A DNA stretch of 64,000 nt. Source: JAVBPT01 sp031549455 (lineage in GTDB: Bacteria > Bacillota > Clostridia > Lachnospirales > JAKSVV01). The position numbers were made by a program, and so were the translations under genes. Location of the stretch: contig JAVBPT010000003.1 in assembly GCA_031549455.1 (NCBI GenBank), forward strand, positions 18,649 to 82,648, in the 5' to 3' direction. The notes beneath the pieces were generated by a model. That model ran no database searches. It was given only the letters and a program-made list of their open reading frames with translations, and was not told the origin of the DNA. The stretch's first letter is position 1. Each line of letters starts with the position of its first letter. Below are positions 1 through 8,994 of this stretch, one piece after another.

Positions 1-2037
1 GAAGAGCTTCGCTCTATTCCAAGCATTATGCCCATTTATATTGATGCGGCCGGAAACATGGCTGTACCACCGACACTTCCCAAGCCACCATTAAAGGAAA
101 AGGAGATCACAGATAAATCCTTTAGTGTGGAGTGGAGAAAAGACTGGTATGAGGTTGCGCCAATTGATTCAAATGGAGACTGGGCGAGTCGAGTTTGGAT
201 TTATAACCAAGACATTTCGTTTGTAAAAATAGATGGTTCAGAGGAAATTGAACTAACCTCTCAAAACCAAGTAAACATATTGAAATCCAAGCTTTCTTCT
301 ACAAACGCATCCAAGTATGTTTTTAGAAATATGAATCTGGATAGTAAGACAAAATATGAGGTTTATTACACCAAGAACGCAACTGTGGAGAACGAGATTA
401 AAATCAAAAAGTTGACCAACCCTTTTTACACAATAAAAGAGTACGTGTATGATTTTATAAATAAAAAAGAAAACGATCTTCTTTGGAAAGAAATCACACC
501 TTTAGTAGACCCAAATGATACTTCAAATCATACTGTGTTTACAAAGGTAGAAGGATTAGAAAGCAACACGAATTACTATTTCATGATTCGGGCGTATAAG
601 GTGCTCGAGGATGGGACAAAGGTGTACAATACCTATCCATCCAGTCTAATTATTACAACCCTTTTGCCAGGAACGGAGATTGAACCGGTTCCAACGGTTC
701 CAAGATTATTCCTTGACTCAATACAAGACATTAAGGCTAACATTGGATGGAAGGCTAATCCGCTACTATCTTATGAGATACGGTATAGTAAAAAAGAGGA
801 CATCTCTACTGCGACCTCCATCAAGGTGACGCCACAAGATTTAAAAAATATTACCAAACAGGGTGAAAATTATATTTTAGAGCTATTCGACCTATTTCCA
901 AAAACAGAATATTATGTCTGGATTAAGGCAATGCAAACAAAGGGTAAATTGGAGTCTGCCTGGAGTAACCCACTAACGATTGTCACGAAAGATATCCAAC
1001 CAGACCCCCTAAATCCGCCGACTGGGATCGGAGTTGCTTCCGTTACCTCACCAATCGGGAAGGAATACATTACAATTGAATGGGTGAGAACCCAAGACGA
1101 CTTGTCACTGGATTCCTATCAAGGTAAGAAGGTGAAGAAGCAATACTCTTATATCTTAGAGATTGCAGATAATATTAAGTTTTTGGATTCTAAGAAGGTG
1201 GAAATTAGTGCGGATAAGAAGATTAGTACAAAGGATTTTGAGATCATCTCAAACACAATTGTGAAGGCCAAAGATCTAAAGGCGAATATTCGCTATTACA
1301 TTCGGATGAAATCAAAGATTACGGTATCAGAAAGCGATCAGTCCGGCGTTTTAACGAAGGAATCTACCTGGTCACTGATTAAGATCATTAAGACATTGGC
1401 TGATGCAGAATATGATGCGGATATCGGTGAGATTGAAATTCCTCTTCCGGAGAAGGATGAGAAGGTATACAATGGAGATACAGTTACGTATAACATTATT
1501 AATGATGAAAAGGCGATTGACGACCTCATTAAAAGGAACCTCTTTGACTATACCGTTGACTTTTCAAATGAGGCATCCAAGATAACAAGGAGAATGATTA
1601 ACCTAAAAGAAAACGTGGTGCTCTCAATGGCCAGAAACGATGTGGATCTTTTAATAAAACTAAGTGATATGGAGATTAGTATTCCGGGAAAAGCCCTTCT
1701 TACTGCAGAATACAAGAAGCTTGTAAAAAGCGGAGGAGTGGACCTGATTACAGTAGCCATTAGCGATAACTATATCTTCACCTCTGGGGAATATAACAAT
1801 ACGAAAGAAATAGGCTTGACATTTAAAAATAAATATGGCACCTTAGAATCAAAGTATTTAGAAAATTATATGGATATCAGTTGGTACAAGAATGGATTAC
1901 TCTATCTTGGACTTAGCCAAAGGCCATATGTTTATGATGAAGTGAAAAAGATATGGACAGCATTAAAAGATTATTATAGTTTGAGTGATCGAGTGATTTT
2001 CAAAAGCGGAATGCTCGGAAAGTTTACGATAAAGTAG
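1..2037 (+). CDS. Fibronectin type III repeat protein, N-terminus outside window
   Basis: The reading frame is open from base 1 (first codons Glu-Glu-Leu-Arg), so the ATG at 28 is probably internal and the true start lies upstream. The visible 678 residues hold several fibronectin type III-like beta-sandwich units, roughly residues 25-150, 160-225, 235-330 and 340-470, each ending in a strand of the form Tyr-Tyr-x-[Ile/Met]-[Arg/Lys]-Ala/Met-Lys followed by a Trp-Ser/Pro-Ser turn. The last 200 residues are a different, unassigned domain. No membrane segment is seen in the visible part. The SLH-domain protein starts 13 bases downstream, so the pair is probably one operon for exported or surface proteins. 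The ligand is unknown. The Fn3 assignment rests on repeat pattern only. Confidence 0.75.
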   Translation, partial: EELRSIPSIMPIYIDAAGNMAVPPTLPKPPLKEKEITDKSFSVEWRKDWYEVAPIDSNGDWASRVWIYNQDISFVKIDGSEEIELTSQNQVNILKSKLSSTNASKYVFRNMNLDSKTKYEVYYTKNATVENEIKIKKLTNPFYTIKEYVYDFINKKENDLLWKEITPLVDPNDTSNHTVFTKVEGLESNTNYYFMIRAYKVLEDGTKVYNTYPSSLIITTLLPGTEIEPVPTVPRLFLDSIQDIKANIGWKANPLLSYEIRYSKKEDISTATSIKVTPQDLKNITKQGENYILELFDLFPKTEYYVWIKAMQTKGKLESAWSNPLTIVTKDIQPDPLNPPTGIGVASVTSPIGKEYITIEWVRTQDDLSLDSYQGKKVKKQYSYILEIADNIKFLDSKKVEISADKKISTKDFEIISNTIVKAKDLKANIRYYIRMKSKITVSESDQSGVLTKESTWSLIKIIKTLADAEYDADIGEIEIPLPEKDEKVYNGDTVTYNIINDEKAIDDLIKRNLFDYTVDFSNEASKITRRMINLKENVVLSMARNDVDLLIKLSDMEISIPGKALLTAEYKKLVKSGGVDLITVAISDNYIFTSGEYNNTKEIGLTFKNKYGTLESKYLENYMDISWYKNGLLYLGLSQRPYVYDEVKKIWTALKDYYSLSDRVIFKSGMLGKFTIK

Positions 2038-2050
2038 GAGGGGAAGAGTT

Positions 2051-2905
2051 ATGAAAAAGTTATGTAAAATGGCAAGCCTGATATTCATGCTGTGTGTGAT
2101 GCTTTCAAATGTGTCGTTTGCAGCCAACAGAGTGGTTTATGACATAGAACAGGAGAGCCAAAGTGCCTATAACATTACACTGAAGTGGAACGAGGCAGAT
2201 GCTGGAAACATTCAGCTCACAGCATTTGAAAAGATGGATGATAATACCATTACGATATACTATAAGGCATATTCTAACTTTAATGTGAGAAAGGCCAGAG
2301 TAAATATTGATGATTTGGGGCTTAGTCTAACAGAAGTGAGGACACCTATGGTGACTTTGAAAAATGCGGAAGGAAAGAGTAATGCACCTGCAGACTTACC
2401 GAAGGATGATGAAGCCAGTAAGGCAATTCAAAATCTATATGCACGTGGGATTATAAATGGGTATACAGATGGAACCTTCAAACCTGAAAGCAATATTAGT
2501 AGAGAAGAGTTCTCAAGTTTGTTTTGTAAGTTTATGAAGTATCCGCTTAGAACAGATTTGGAAACAAAGTTCTCAGATGTTTTAAACACCAGATGGTCCA
2601 AAAATGTGATTATGACCCTTTATGATAAACAAATTTTAAAGGGAACAGGGGACAGCATTTTTGCACCGTCAAATAATATCACACTTGGAGAGGTTTCAGC
2701 TATTATTGATAGAGCAAAAGGTCTTGGCACCATCCCCGTGACAGTTGCTTATAAGCATTTACAAAAACAACACTGGGCGAATGCGAATATCACGAATCTT
2801 TTAACAGAAGGATATATTAAAGTAACCGATAATTTTTACGCCAACTTTGATCAAAATAAGCCTCTTACAAGAGGAGAAATGGCAGTGATTCTAAATCGGG
2901 ATTAA
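2051..2905 (+). CDS. SLH-domain cell-surface protein
   Basis: 284 residues. The N-terminus is a signal peptide (Lys-Lys-Leu, hydrophobic core, cleavage expected after Ser-Phe-Ala-Ala near residue 25). A short beta-rich segment follows (about 30-115), then three SLH-like repeats at about 125-165, 175-225 and 230-284. The first is canonical: Ala-Arg-Gly-Ile-Ile-Asn-Gly-Tyr-x-Asp-Gly-Thr-Phe-x-Pro, then Ile-Ser-Arg-Glu-Glu-Phe. The other two are more diverged. SLH triplets bind pyruvylated secondary cell-wall polymer and anchor proteins to the wall. The gene has a GGAGGGG ribosome site and follows the Fn3 gene directly, so it may anchor or partner that protein. Confidence 0.85.
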   Translation: MKKLCKMASLIFMLCVMLSNVSFAANRVVYDIEQESQSAYNITLKWNEADAGNIQLTAFEKMDDNTITIYYKAYSNFNVRKARVNIDDLGLSLTEVRTPMVTLKNAEGKSNAPADLPKDDEASKAIQNLYARGIINGYTDGTFKPESNISREEFSSLFCKFMKYPLRTDLETKFSDVLNTRWSKNVIMTLYDKQILKGTGDSIFAPSNNITLGEVSAIIDRAKGLGTIPVTVAYKHLQKQHWANANITNLLTEGYIKVTDNFYANFDQNKPLTRGEMAVILNRD

Positions 2906-2935
2906 ATAAAAAACACCTATAGGTGTTTTTTATTT
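2904..2935. terminator. Bidirectional terminator between convergent genes
   Basis: A perfect 16-bp palindrome (AAATAAAAAACACCTA and its complement) spans the stop codons of the SLH gene and the convergent LytM-like gene. The A6/T6 blocks give a U tract on both strands, so it can end transcription from either side. Confidence 0.9.
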
Positions 2936-3586
2936 AATAATTTCCTCTGGGTTGATAAAGACGCCATCCTTTAATACCTGGACCTCTACAACACTAGAGC
3001 CTGAAGTGGAATCTATATTGGCAAGTTTTTGATTGATCAGAACATAATCATTTACTTTTGCTGAAATAGAATCAAAGAATCCGACGAGTATAATGTCATA
3101 TCCAGTGTTTGTCCGCATGGTAATGGAACTATTGGATGAACTGTTATAAGAAACATTGGTAATGGTTCCTTCCATAGGAGCAACAACCGAGGCCTGTTTT
3201 GTTTGAATATAAACACCATTGGAAATTCGATACTGGTCCAAAACCTCATCATATTTTAGTTCTTCTGTGCTAAAGGTCATAATAATGCTTCCCTGAACGG
3301 GCCACGTTGTTTTTTCGACAATCTCTGCTCCGATTTCTTCCTGCTGTTCTATTGTTGGAGCATCGAAGGTTGTTACAGGCGCTGAGAACTGATCCAAAGG
3401 TTTATCCATATTTGTGCTGGTTGTTTCTAACTCGTTATTATTTAAATACTCTTTATCAAGATCTACATATGAATTGTCTTGATCATTTAATATGGTATTG
3501 TAATTATTTGAAAAAAGTTTAATGGCAAATACGAGTAGAATAAAAGTTGTAATAAAAATAGAATATGTTTTAAATTTATATTTCAT
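2930..3586 (-). CDS. Membrane-anchored degenerate LytM/M23 protein, SpoIIQ-like
   Basis: 218 residues: short cytoplasmic tail, one membrane segment (about 8-26), a polar linker, then a LytM (M23 peptidase) fold from about 95 to 215. The opening Thr-Trp-Pro-Val-x-Gly and the Leu-x-Tyr-Asp-x-x-Leu-Asp-Gln-Tyr-Arg stretch resemble SpoIIQ, the forespore protein that pairs with SpoIIIAH across the sporulation septum. The zinc-ligand positions of active M23 enzymes are lost: the His-x-Gly-x-Asp-Ile site reads Ser-Asn-Gly-Val-Tyr-Ile, and neither the His-x-His nor the His-Phe-Glu site is present. It is therefore probably not a peptidase. SpoIIQ is inferred from local similarity and from the spore-forming context; a general LytM scaffold protein is the alternative. 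GGGGGT precedes the ATG. Confidence 0.6.
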   Translation of the reverse strand: MKYKFKTYSIFITTFILLVFAIKLFSNNYNTILNDQDNSYVDLDKEYLNNNELETTSTNMDKPLDQFSAPVTTFDAPTIEQQEEIGAEIVEKTTWPVQGSIIMTFSTEELKYDEVLDQYRISNGVYIQTKQASVVAPMEGTITNVSYNSSSNSSITMRTNTGYDIILVGFFDSISAKVNDYVLINQKLANIDSTSGSSVVEVQVLKDGVFINPEEIIK

Positions 3587-3630
3587 AGATACCCCCTAAT
3601 CTAGAAATATTATTGGCAAATTTAACTAAA

Positions 3631-4338
3631 TTATTCAGATAAATTTCTAATTTCGCTTGGGGTCAGATGTCTATACTCTCCTTCTGCAAGATCAGAGAGT
3701 TTAAGTTTTCCAATCGCAGTTCTTTTTAAATGGAGAATCGGATATGGGATTCGTTCAAACATTTTTCTGACTTGCCTATTTCTTCCTTCGAATATCCTGA
3801 CCTCAATAATACAGTTTTTCTCCAATATCTTTTTAATTCTCGCATCTGCTTCTTTGGTAGGCTTTCCATCAATCACAATGCTCTTTTTAAGTCTTTCAAT
3901 CTCATCTTGTGTTGGAACCCCTTTCACTTTCACCTCATAGATTTTCGAAATATGATTTTTGGGGTGAGTCATCTGATAAACAAAGTTCCCATCGTTTGAA
4001 AGAAGCAATAGCCCAGAGGTATTGCAGTCCAGTCTTCCAACTGGAACCAGTTTGGCCTTGGTCTTTTTAACAAGCTCGAGAACAGTAGGACGTCCAAGCT
4101 CGTCTTTTGTGCTGGTAATATAACCAATGGGCTTATGAAGCATAATATACACCTTAACGGCGGAAGGCCGAATCAGTTTGCCCTCTACTTTTACAAAGTC
4201 TTTTCCTTCATCAATGCTTGTTCCAAGCTTGGTAACCACGCTTCCGTTCACAGTGACCGTGCCACTTACAATGAGTTCCTCACTTTTTCTTCTGGAGGCC
4301 ACACCACATTCTGCTAGGTATTTTTGTAATCGTATCAT
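3631..4338 (-). CDS. rluB: RluB/RsuA-family pseudouridine synthase
   Basis: 235 residues. An N-terminal S4 RNA-binding domain (about 1-60, Arg-Leu-Gln-Lys-Tyr-Leu-Ala) precedes the synthase domain with the catalytic-aspartate motif Gly-Arg-Leu-Asp-x-x-Thr-Ser-Gly-Leu-Leu-Leu-Leu near residues 100-112 and the family motif Glu-Gly-Arg-Asn-Arg-Gln-Val-Arg-Lys-Met. Family members isomerise a uridine in rRNA; RluB acts on 23S U2605. Length and order are typical. The exact target (RluB, RluE or RsuA type) cannot be fixed from sequence alone. The ribosome site GGAGATC lies just upstream of the ATG. Confidence 0.9.
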   Translation of the reverse strand: MIRLQKYLAECGVASRRKSEELIVSGTVTVNGSVVTKLGTSIDEGKDFVKVEGKLIRPSAVKVYIMLHKPIGYITSTKDELGRPTVLELVKKTKAKLVPVGRLDCNTSGLLLLSNDGNFVYQMTHPKNHISKIYEVKVKGVPTQDEIERLKKSIVIDGKPTKEADARIKKILEKNCIIEVRIFEGRNRQVRKMFERIPYPILHLKRTAIGKLKLSDLAEGEYRHLTPSEIRNLSE

Positions 4339-4398
4339 AGGATCTCCTTTTTGAATTAGTTTATCACGTTAAATAATGCTTGTCTAGAAGAAAGGAAC

Positions 4399-4422
4399 AA
4401 AAAAAGCATCTGGGTAGATGCT
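4399..4422 (-). terminator. Rho-independent terminator of the SPFH-NfeD unit
   Basis: On the minus strand a 7-bp stem (AGCATCT with a 4-base loop) is followed by a run of seven T. It lies just beyond the stop codon of the SPFH gene. Confidence 0.85.
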
Positions 4423-4429
4423 CCTTTCT

Positions 4430-5326
4430 TTAATTCCAAATATCTTTAATGGTCTTCACTGAGCCAAGTAGGCTAACAGATTCAGACGGAATAACAAGCT
4501 TGGTCGATGGACTTCCAGCTATATTGGAGAGAGCTTCAATGGATTTCAAGCTAATTACCTCGTTGGTTGGGTTTGCTTCTTTGATTGCCTGAATAACCAT
4601 CTTGGTTCCCTCTGCAGTCGCCTTTTGAACACTTATGATGGCTTCCGCTTCCCCCTCTGCTCTAAGAATTTGAGATTCTTTTTCGGCTTGAGCCTGCAAT
4701 ATTTTGGATTGCCTTTCACCTTCCGCTTGGAGGATTTTGGATTGTTTTTCTCCTTCTGCGATCAAAATGGATTCACGTTTTTGACGTTCAGCTCTCATCT
4801 GTCTTTCCATGGCATCTTGGATATCACGAGGAGGAATAATATTTTTAAGTTCTACTCTTGTGATCTTAATTCCCCATGGGTCTGTCGCCTCATCTAATGT
4901 GATATTTAATTTGTTATTAATGGTATCGCGGGAAGTAAGTGTTTCATCAAGGTCCAACTCCCCAATAATGTTACGTAGAGTGGTTGCTGCTAGGTTCTCA
5001 ATCGCAGCGAGTGGATTGGATATTTCATACATAAACTTTATAGGATCTGTAATTCTATAGTAGATCACAGTATCAATCTGCATTGCCACGTTATCTTTTG
5101 TAATAACTGGTTGCGGCGGGAAATCCTTTACGTGTTCTCGCATATCAATCTTTGCGGCTTCCCTTTCAATAAAAGGGAATACAAAGTTGATACCAGGCTC
5201 CGCAACTCTTGAGAAGGTCCCAAGACGTTCAATAATTCCTTTTTGAGATTGCCTAACGATTTTAATCGAACCAAGTGCAATAATAACAGCAAGTACAAGT
5301 AATGCAAAGATAAATTCAGTTCCCAT
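4430..5326 (-). CDS. qmcA: SPFH/Band 7 (stomatin-like) membrane protein
   Basis: 298 residues from the chosen ATG, which has AAAGGAGG eight bases upstream; a longer frame reaches back to a TTG at 5353 but would place this ribosome site inside the gene. One membrane segment (about 3-22), an SPFH/PHB domain (about 25-180), then a charged coiled region with the repeated unit Ala-Glu-Gly-Glu-x-Gln-Ser-Lys-Ile-Leu-Gln (about 190-235). Such proteins form large ring or cage scaffolds in the membrane. The pairing with NfeD immediately upstream is the usual arrangement for this family. Exact cellular role is unknown; the symbol is by family resemblance. Confidence 0.85.
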   Translation of the reverse strand: MGTEFIFALLVLAVIIALGSIKIVRQSQKGIIERLGTFSRVAEPGINFVFPFIEREAAKIDMREHVKDFPPQPVITKDNVAMQIDTVIYYRITDPIKFMYEISNPLAAIENLAATTLRNIIGELDLDETLTSRDTINNKLNITLDEATDPWGIKITRVELKNIIPPRDIQDAMERQMRAERQKRESILIAEGEKQSKILQAEGERQSKILQAQAEKESQILRAEGEAEAIISVQKATAEGTKMVIQAIKEANPTNEVISLKSIEALSNIAGSPSTKLVIPSESVSLLGSVKTIKDIWN

Positions 5327-5327
5327 T

Positions 5328-5765
5328 TTAATTTCCTCCTTTAATTTTTTCAACTTTTAGCGTAACACCATCTACCACAAGTACCTTCACAATTTCCCCC
5401 TTTTCGATGTTATTTCCATCTAAGGGCTCCGCTTTCCAAAGCTGGCCATCCACCTTAATCCTTCCAGGGTCATAGGCTGATTTTATGGTGTCGATCACGA
5501 CGCCTGTTTTACCCACTAAAGTGTCTACAGCTGTCTTTACAGAGTTCTTTAAGAATCTCTGTGTAAGCTGTTTGGTAAAAATAATGAGAATAAAAGAGAT
5601 GATGGTAAAAATAAATGACTGGGTCAAAAGGTCCTTGATGAAAAGTGATAGGATTGATGTAACAATAGCACTGGCAGAGAACCAGATCACAAAGAAAGTG
5701 GGTGTTAATAACTCCACAATTGCCATCACTACAGCTACAATAAGCCATACTAACCAATGTTCCAT
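5328..5765 (-). CDS. NfeD-like membrane protein
   Basis: 145 residues. Two or three membrane segments in the first 75 residues are followed by an OB-fold (about 80-140; Gly-Lys-Thr-Gly-Val-Val, then Gly-x-x-Trp-Lys-Ala). This matches the short NfeD1b type that travels with SPFH proteins and is thought to stabilise or bind their oligomers. The start is set at the second ATG (5765): AAGGAGA lies seven bases before it but touches the first ATG (5771). The stop is one base from the SPFH start codon, and the SPFH ribosome site lies inside the NfeD coding end, which suggests translational coupling. Confidence 0.85.
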   Translation of the reverse strand: MEHWLVWLIVAVVMAIVELLTPTFFVIWFSASAIVTSILSLFIKDLLTQSFIFTIISFILIIFTKQLTQRFLKNSVKTAVDTLVGKTGVVIDTIKSAYDPGRIKVDGQLWKAEPLDGNNIEKGEIVKVLVVDGVTLKVEKIKGGN

Positions 5766-5782
5766 AATCATTCTCCTTTCTA

Positions 5783-7225
5783 TTATCGATTAATCATAAC
5801 TTTGTTTTTGCCCTGTTCCTTTACGGTATATAAGGCGCTGTCAGCCCTTGAAATAATTGCCTCAAGGTCTTCCTCTGGAAGATCTAGACGTGTATCCGCA
5901 ATGCCGAAACTCGCGGTGATATTCAATTTTTTATCATTATAGTCAATGTTATTCTCACAGAGACAACTTCGAATTCTTTCTGCCACAATCTGCGCCTCAT
6001 TCGCTGCGGTGTGAGTAAGAAGGATGATAAACTCTTCTCCGCCATATCGCGCAATTAGGTCAGTGGTTCGGAGTTCCTTTTCAGCGATCTTAGCGACTAC
6101 CCTAAGCACCTCATCTCCTGCAGAGTGTCCATAGATGTCATTGATGTTCTTGAAGTCATCCAGGTCAAAGATGATGATGGACAATGGAATAGAGTAACGA
6201 AGAGACTTTTTAAATTCTATGTTTGCAATGTCGAAAAATGCTCTTCTGTTCTTAATTCCGGTTAAGTAATCCACCGTAGCAAGAATGTCAAGGTGTTTTA
6301 GGGCCTCTGTAAACTTAGTATTGTCTTTAAAGGTATACATATGAATATAGGAGTTGGATTGTTTTACAAAGTAGGTTCCAACATTGATCTCATATGTTTT
6401 TCCGTTATATTCCACAACACCATTACTTAGGTGTTCTAAGTGTCTTAGTAAGTCTTTATTATTAAATATATGTCGGATCTCTTGCCTCAAGATACGTTTA
6501 TCAGAGAATTCTGGAAAGAGATGTAGAAAGTATTTATTAAAGTCCAGAATTCTAAATTGGTGGTCTAAGATTAAAATAGCTTCCCCCAGCATTTCAAATA
6601 TATAATCTCTTGTGATAAAAGAAATGGGAGAGGAAAAGGTAACCTTCAGGACATACAAGATAACGAGGATGCCTATCGGAAGCCCGATTGCAAGGTTAAA
6701 TGTAAATGCTGGATGATAAATCCAGAACATAAAAATATATACGAATATAGATGAGAAAATAAAGTAAGGAATAAAAAGACGTTTATTCTTATTATTCACA
6801 ACAAAGAAGAGTAGGTTTAAAAGGATAATGCAAATGCATATACTAATAAAGCCATTATATAAAAAGAGTAGTGTATTTCTGGCGGTCATTTCTAAGAGAA
6901 AGGTACTACATAACAAAAAAGTTGTGCAGAATAGTAAAAGTGAATTGGTGAAGGAGCGTATCTTTCGGCTCACATAAAAGGTGGAGATAATAAACAAAAC
7001 GTCCATTAACAAAAATAGTAAGATGGTGTTGATCGCGAAGTAATTTAGAAAAAGGGCTCTCTTCATTATTTGAAAGAGAAGGTTGTTGGCACAAAACAAA
7101 GCAACCAGAAAAAAGGCTAAAATATATATAATATCAATGGTTTTTTTGTGTTTGATACCAAGCGTGACTTCTATTATAAATATGAATACTGCTATTAAGG
7201 AAAGGAAGCCCAAAAAGATTGTCAT
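5783..7225 (-). CDS. Membrane-bound diguanylate cyclase (PAS-GGDEF)
   Basis: 480 residues: about seven membrane helices in residues 1-200 (histidine-kinase-type 7TM sensor layout), a PAS-like region (about 205-300), and a C-terminal GGDEF domain (about 310-480). The active loop reads Gly-Gly-Glu-Glu-Phe near residue 394, as in active cyclases that make cyclic di-GMP from two GTP. Five residues before it is Arg-Thr-Thr-Asp, which fits the RxxD product-inhibition I-site. Predicted output is cyclic di-GMP controlled by an unknown membrane or cytoplasmic signal. There are no EAL or HD-GYP partners nearby. Eleven bases lie between it and the NfeD start, so co-transcription is possible. Confidence 0.92.
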   Translation of the reverse strand: MTIFLGFLSLIAVFIFIIEVTLGIKHKKTIDIIYILAFFLVALFCANNLLFQIMKRALFLNYFAINTILLFLLMDVLFIISTFYVSRKIRSFTNSLLLFCTTFLLCSTFLLEMTARNTLLFLYNGFISICICIILLNLLFFVVNNKNKRLFIPYFIFSSIFVYIFMFWIYHPAFTFNLAIGLPIGILVILYVLKVTFSSPISFITRDYIFEMLGEAILILDHQFRILDFNKYFLHLFPEFSDKRILRQEIRHIFNNKDLLRHLEHLSNGVVEYNGKTYEINVGTYFVKQSNSYIHMYTFKDNTKFTEALKHLDILATVDYLTGIKNRRAFFDIANIEFKKSLRYSIPLSIIIFDLDDFKNINDIYGHSAGDEVLRVVAKIAEKELRTTDLIARYGGEEFIILLTHTAANEAQIVAERIRSCLCENNIDYNDKKLNITASFGIADTRLDLPEEDLEAIISRADSALYTVKEQGKNKVMINR

Positions 7226-7284
7226 AATATACCCAACATCTTGCTTTTATTATAAAGAAATAAATGTTGTTGTCAAATGAAAAA

Positions 7285-7313
7285 GCATATTTTTGGGAAA
7301 TTTGTTTTACAAA
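7285..7313 (+). promoter_or_regulatory. Possible sigma-E-type promoter of spoIVA
   Basis: GCATATT (7285-7291), 15 bases, then TTACAAA (7307-7313). This resembles the mother-cell sigma-E consensus (ATATT, then CATACA-T) and spoIVA is a known sigma-E gene in Bacillus. The match is partial and the call leans on gene identity. Confidence 0.4.
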
Positions 7314-7374
7314 TATGAATAAATAAGATTAAGCAACATATAAATTTAATATATTGTTAGAAATGGAGGAAAGA

Positions 7375-8853
7375 ATGGGAAAATACGATTTGTACAAAGA
7401 TATAAAAGAAAGAACAAATGGTGAAATATACATCGGACTTGTAGGTCCTGTGAGAACCGGAAAGTCTACTTTCATCAGGAAGTTTATGGAGCTCTTTGTA
7501 TTACCAAATTTAAAGAATGAGTACATAGCCAAGAAAACACAAGATGAACTGCCACAGGGTTCTGCGGGAACAACAATCATGACAACGGAACCCAAATTTA
7601 TACCCAATGAATCGGTTGAAGTCACCATTTCAGATGATCTGAACTTCAAAGTAAAAATGATTGACTGCGTAGGGTACGTAGTCGAAGGGGCGACCGGGTA
7701 TCTAGAGGAAGAGGGAGAAAGGATGGTGAATACGCCTTGGAGTAAGGACCCTATGCCATTTACACAAGCGGCAAACATGGGCACAGAGAAGGTTATTAAT
7801 GACCATGCGACCATTGGAATCGTTATGACCACGGATGGATCGGTTACGGGTATTGACCGAGAAAATTATGAGAGCGCTGAGGCAAAGGCGATTGATAAGT
7901 TGAAGGCAATCAATAAACCGTTTATTATATTGCTAAATACAATGTATCCAGACTCTGAAAAGACGTCGGAGCTTGTAAGGGGGATGGAGGAGAGGTATAA
8001 CACAAAGGTTATGCCAATTAATGCATTAAAACTTGCAAAAGAAGATATCAACAAAATCTTTGAAACCATTCTTTACCAATTTCCGCTTTCGGAAATTCGG
8101 GTTGAGATTCCAAAATGGATCTATGGTTTAAATGATGAGCATTGGTTTAAAGAAGAACTAGTAGAGAATTTAAGAGAAAATATGAGTAAGATATTTAGAG
8201 TGGATGATATCTACCGATTTATGAATGGAATGAAGGAATGTAATCATATTCAGAATGTAAAGGCAGCAGATATTAATCTTGGAACGGGGACGGCAGAGGT
8301 TGAGATTAAGATAGAGGACGGAATGCTGTATGATATCCTATCTGAAACAACAGGTTTGGATATAAAGGGAGAATTTGAGCTGATTAACGTAATGAAGGAT
8401 TTATCACAAATGAAAAGAAAGTATGATAAAGTGGCTATGGCGCTGGAACAGGTGGATGAGAAAGGATATGGAATAGTTATTCCAAGAATTGACGAACTTG
8501 CGCTGGAAGAGCCGGAAATCATTAGGCAAGGGAATAAATATGGGGTGAAGCTGAGAGCAAGGGCGCCTTCTATACATCTCATTAGGGCGGACATTGAAAC
8601 AGAAGTGGCACCAATTGTAGGGACACAAGAACAAAGTCAAGATTTGTTAAGCTATCTACAAAGTGAAGTGGAAAGTGATCCGCAAAATATTTGGAATTCC
8701 AATTTGTTCGGCAAATCATTGCATGAGTTAGTAAGTGATGAACTACAAGGTAAACTGCATAAAATGAGCGATACTTCACAAGAACGGTTGCAAGAAACAT
8801 TACAGAGAGTCATTAATGATGGTAGTGGAAATTTGATATGTATCATAGTTTAG
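7375..8853 (+). CDS. spoIVA: Stage IV sporulation protein A, spore-coat ATPase
   Basis: 492 residues from the ATG with GGAGGA four bases upstream; this is the same length as I recall for the Bacillus subtilis protein, and the earlier in-frame codons at 7354 and 7363 lack a ribosome site. SpoIVA hydrolyses ATP to polymerise on the outer forespore membrane and forms the basement layer of the coat. The P-loop Gly-Pro-Val-Arg-Thr-Gly-Lys-Ser lies at residues 24-31, followed by the SpoIVA-specific Lys-Phe-Met-Glu-Leu segment, and the C-terminus keeps the conserved Ile-Ile-x-x-Gly-Ser-Gly-x-Leu-Ile-x-Ile-Ile end that targets the protein to the forespore. It stands alone, as is usual, and is direct evidence for endospore formation. 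Confidence 0.98.
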   Translation: MGKYDLYKDIKERTNGEIYIGLVGPVRTGKSTFIRKFMELFVLPNLKNEYIAKKTQDELPQGSAGTTIMTTEPKFIPNESVEVTISDDLNFKVKMIDCVGYVVEGATGYLEEEGERMVNTPWSKDPMPFTQAANMGTEKVINDHATIGIVMTTDGSVTGIDRENYESAEAKAIDKLKAINKPFIILLNTMYPDSEKTSELVRGMEERYNTKVMPINALKLAKEDINKIFETILYQFPLSEIRVEIPKWIYGLNDEHWFKEELVENLRENMSKIFRVDDIYRFMNGMKECNHIQNVKAADINLGTGTAEVEIKIEDGMLYDILSETTGLDIKGEFELINVMKDLSQMKRKYDKVAMALEQVDEKGYGIVIPRIDELALEEPEIIRQGNKYGVKLRARAPSIHLIRADIETEVAPIVGTQEQSQDLLSYLQSEVESDPQNIWNSNLFGKSLHELVSDELQGKLHKMSDTSQERLQETLQRVINDGSGNLICIIV

Positions 8854-8855
8854 AC

Positions 8856-8884
8856 AAAGAAGCTGGGCGACTGGCTTCTTTTGA
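8856..8884 (+). terminator. Terminator after spoIVA
   Basis: Stem AAAGAAGC / GCTTCTTT with a 10-base loop starts three bases after the stop codon. The T tract is short, so it may be only moderately strong. Confidence 0.7.
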
Positions 8885-8994
8885 TATTAAAAACATATAT
8901 ATTTTCAAAATAAGTGTAGTTGAAACCATATATTTATGCTATTATATGACTAATAAGATATGGCTACTATTTAATTGAAAGGATGTGTGTTTAT

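Noticed and set aside
7329..8594. Long minus-strand frames opposite spoIVA
   Set aside because: They mirror the codon pattern of a certain gene, have no ribosome sites and encode low-complexity Ser/Leu-rich sequences.
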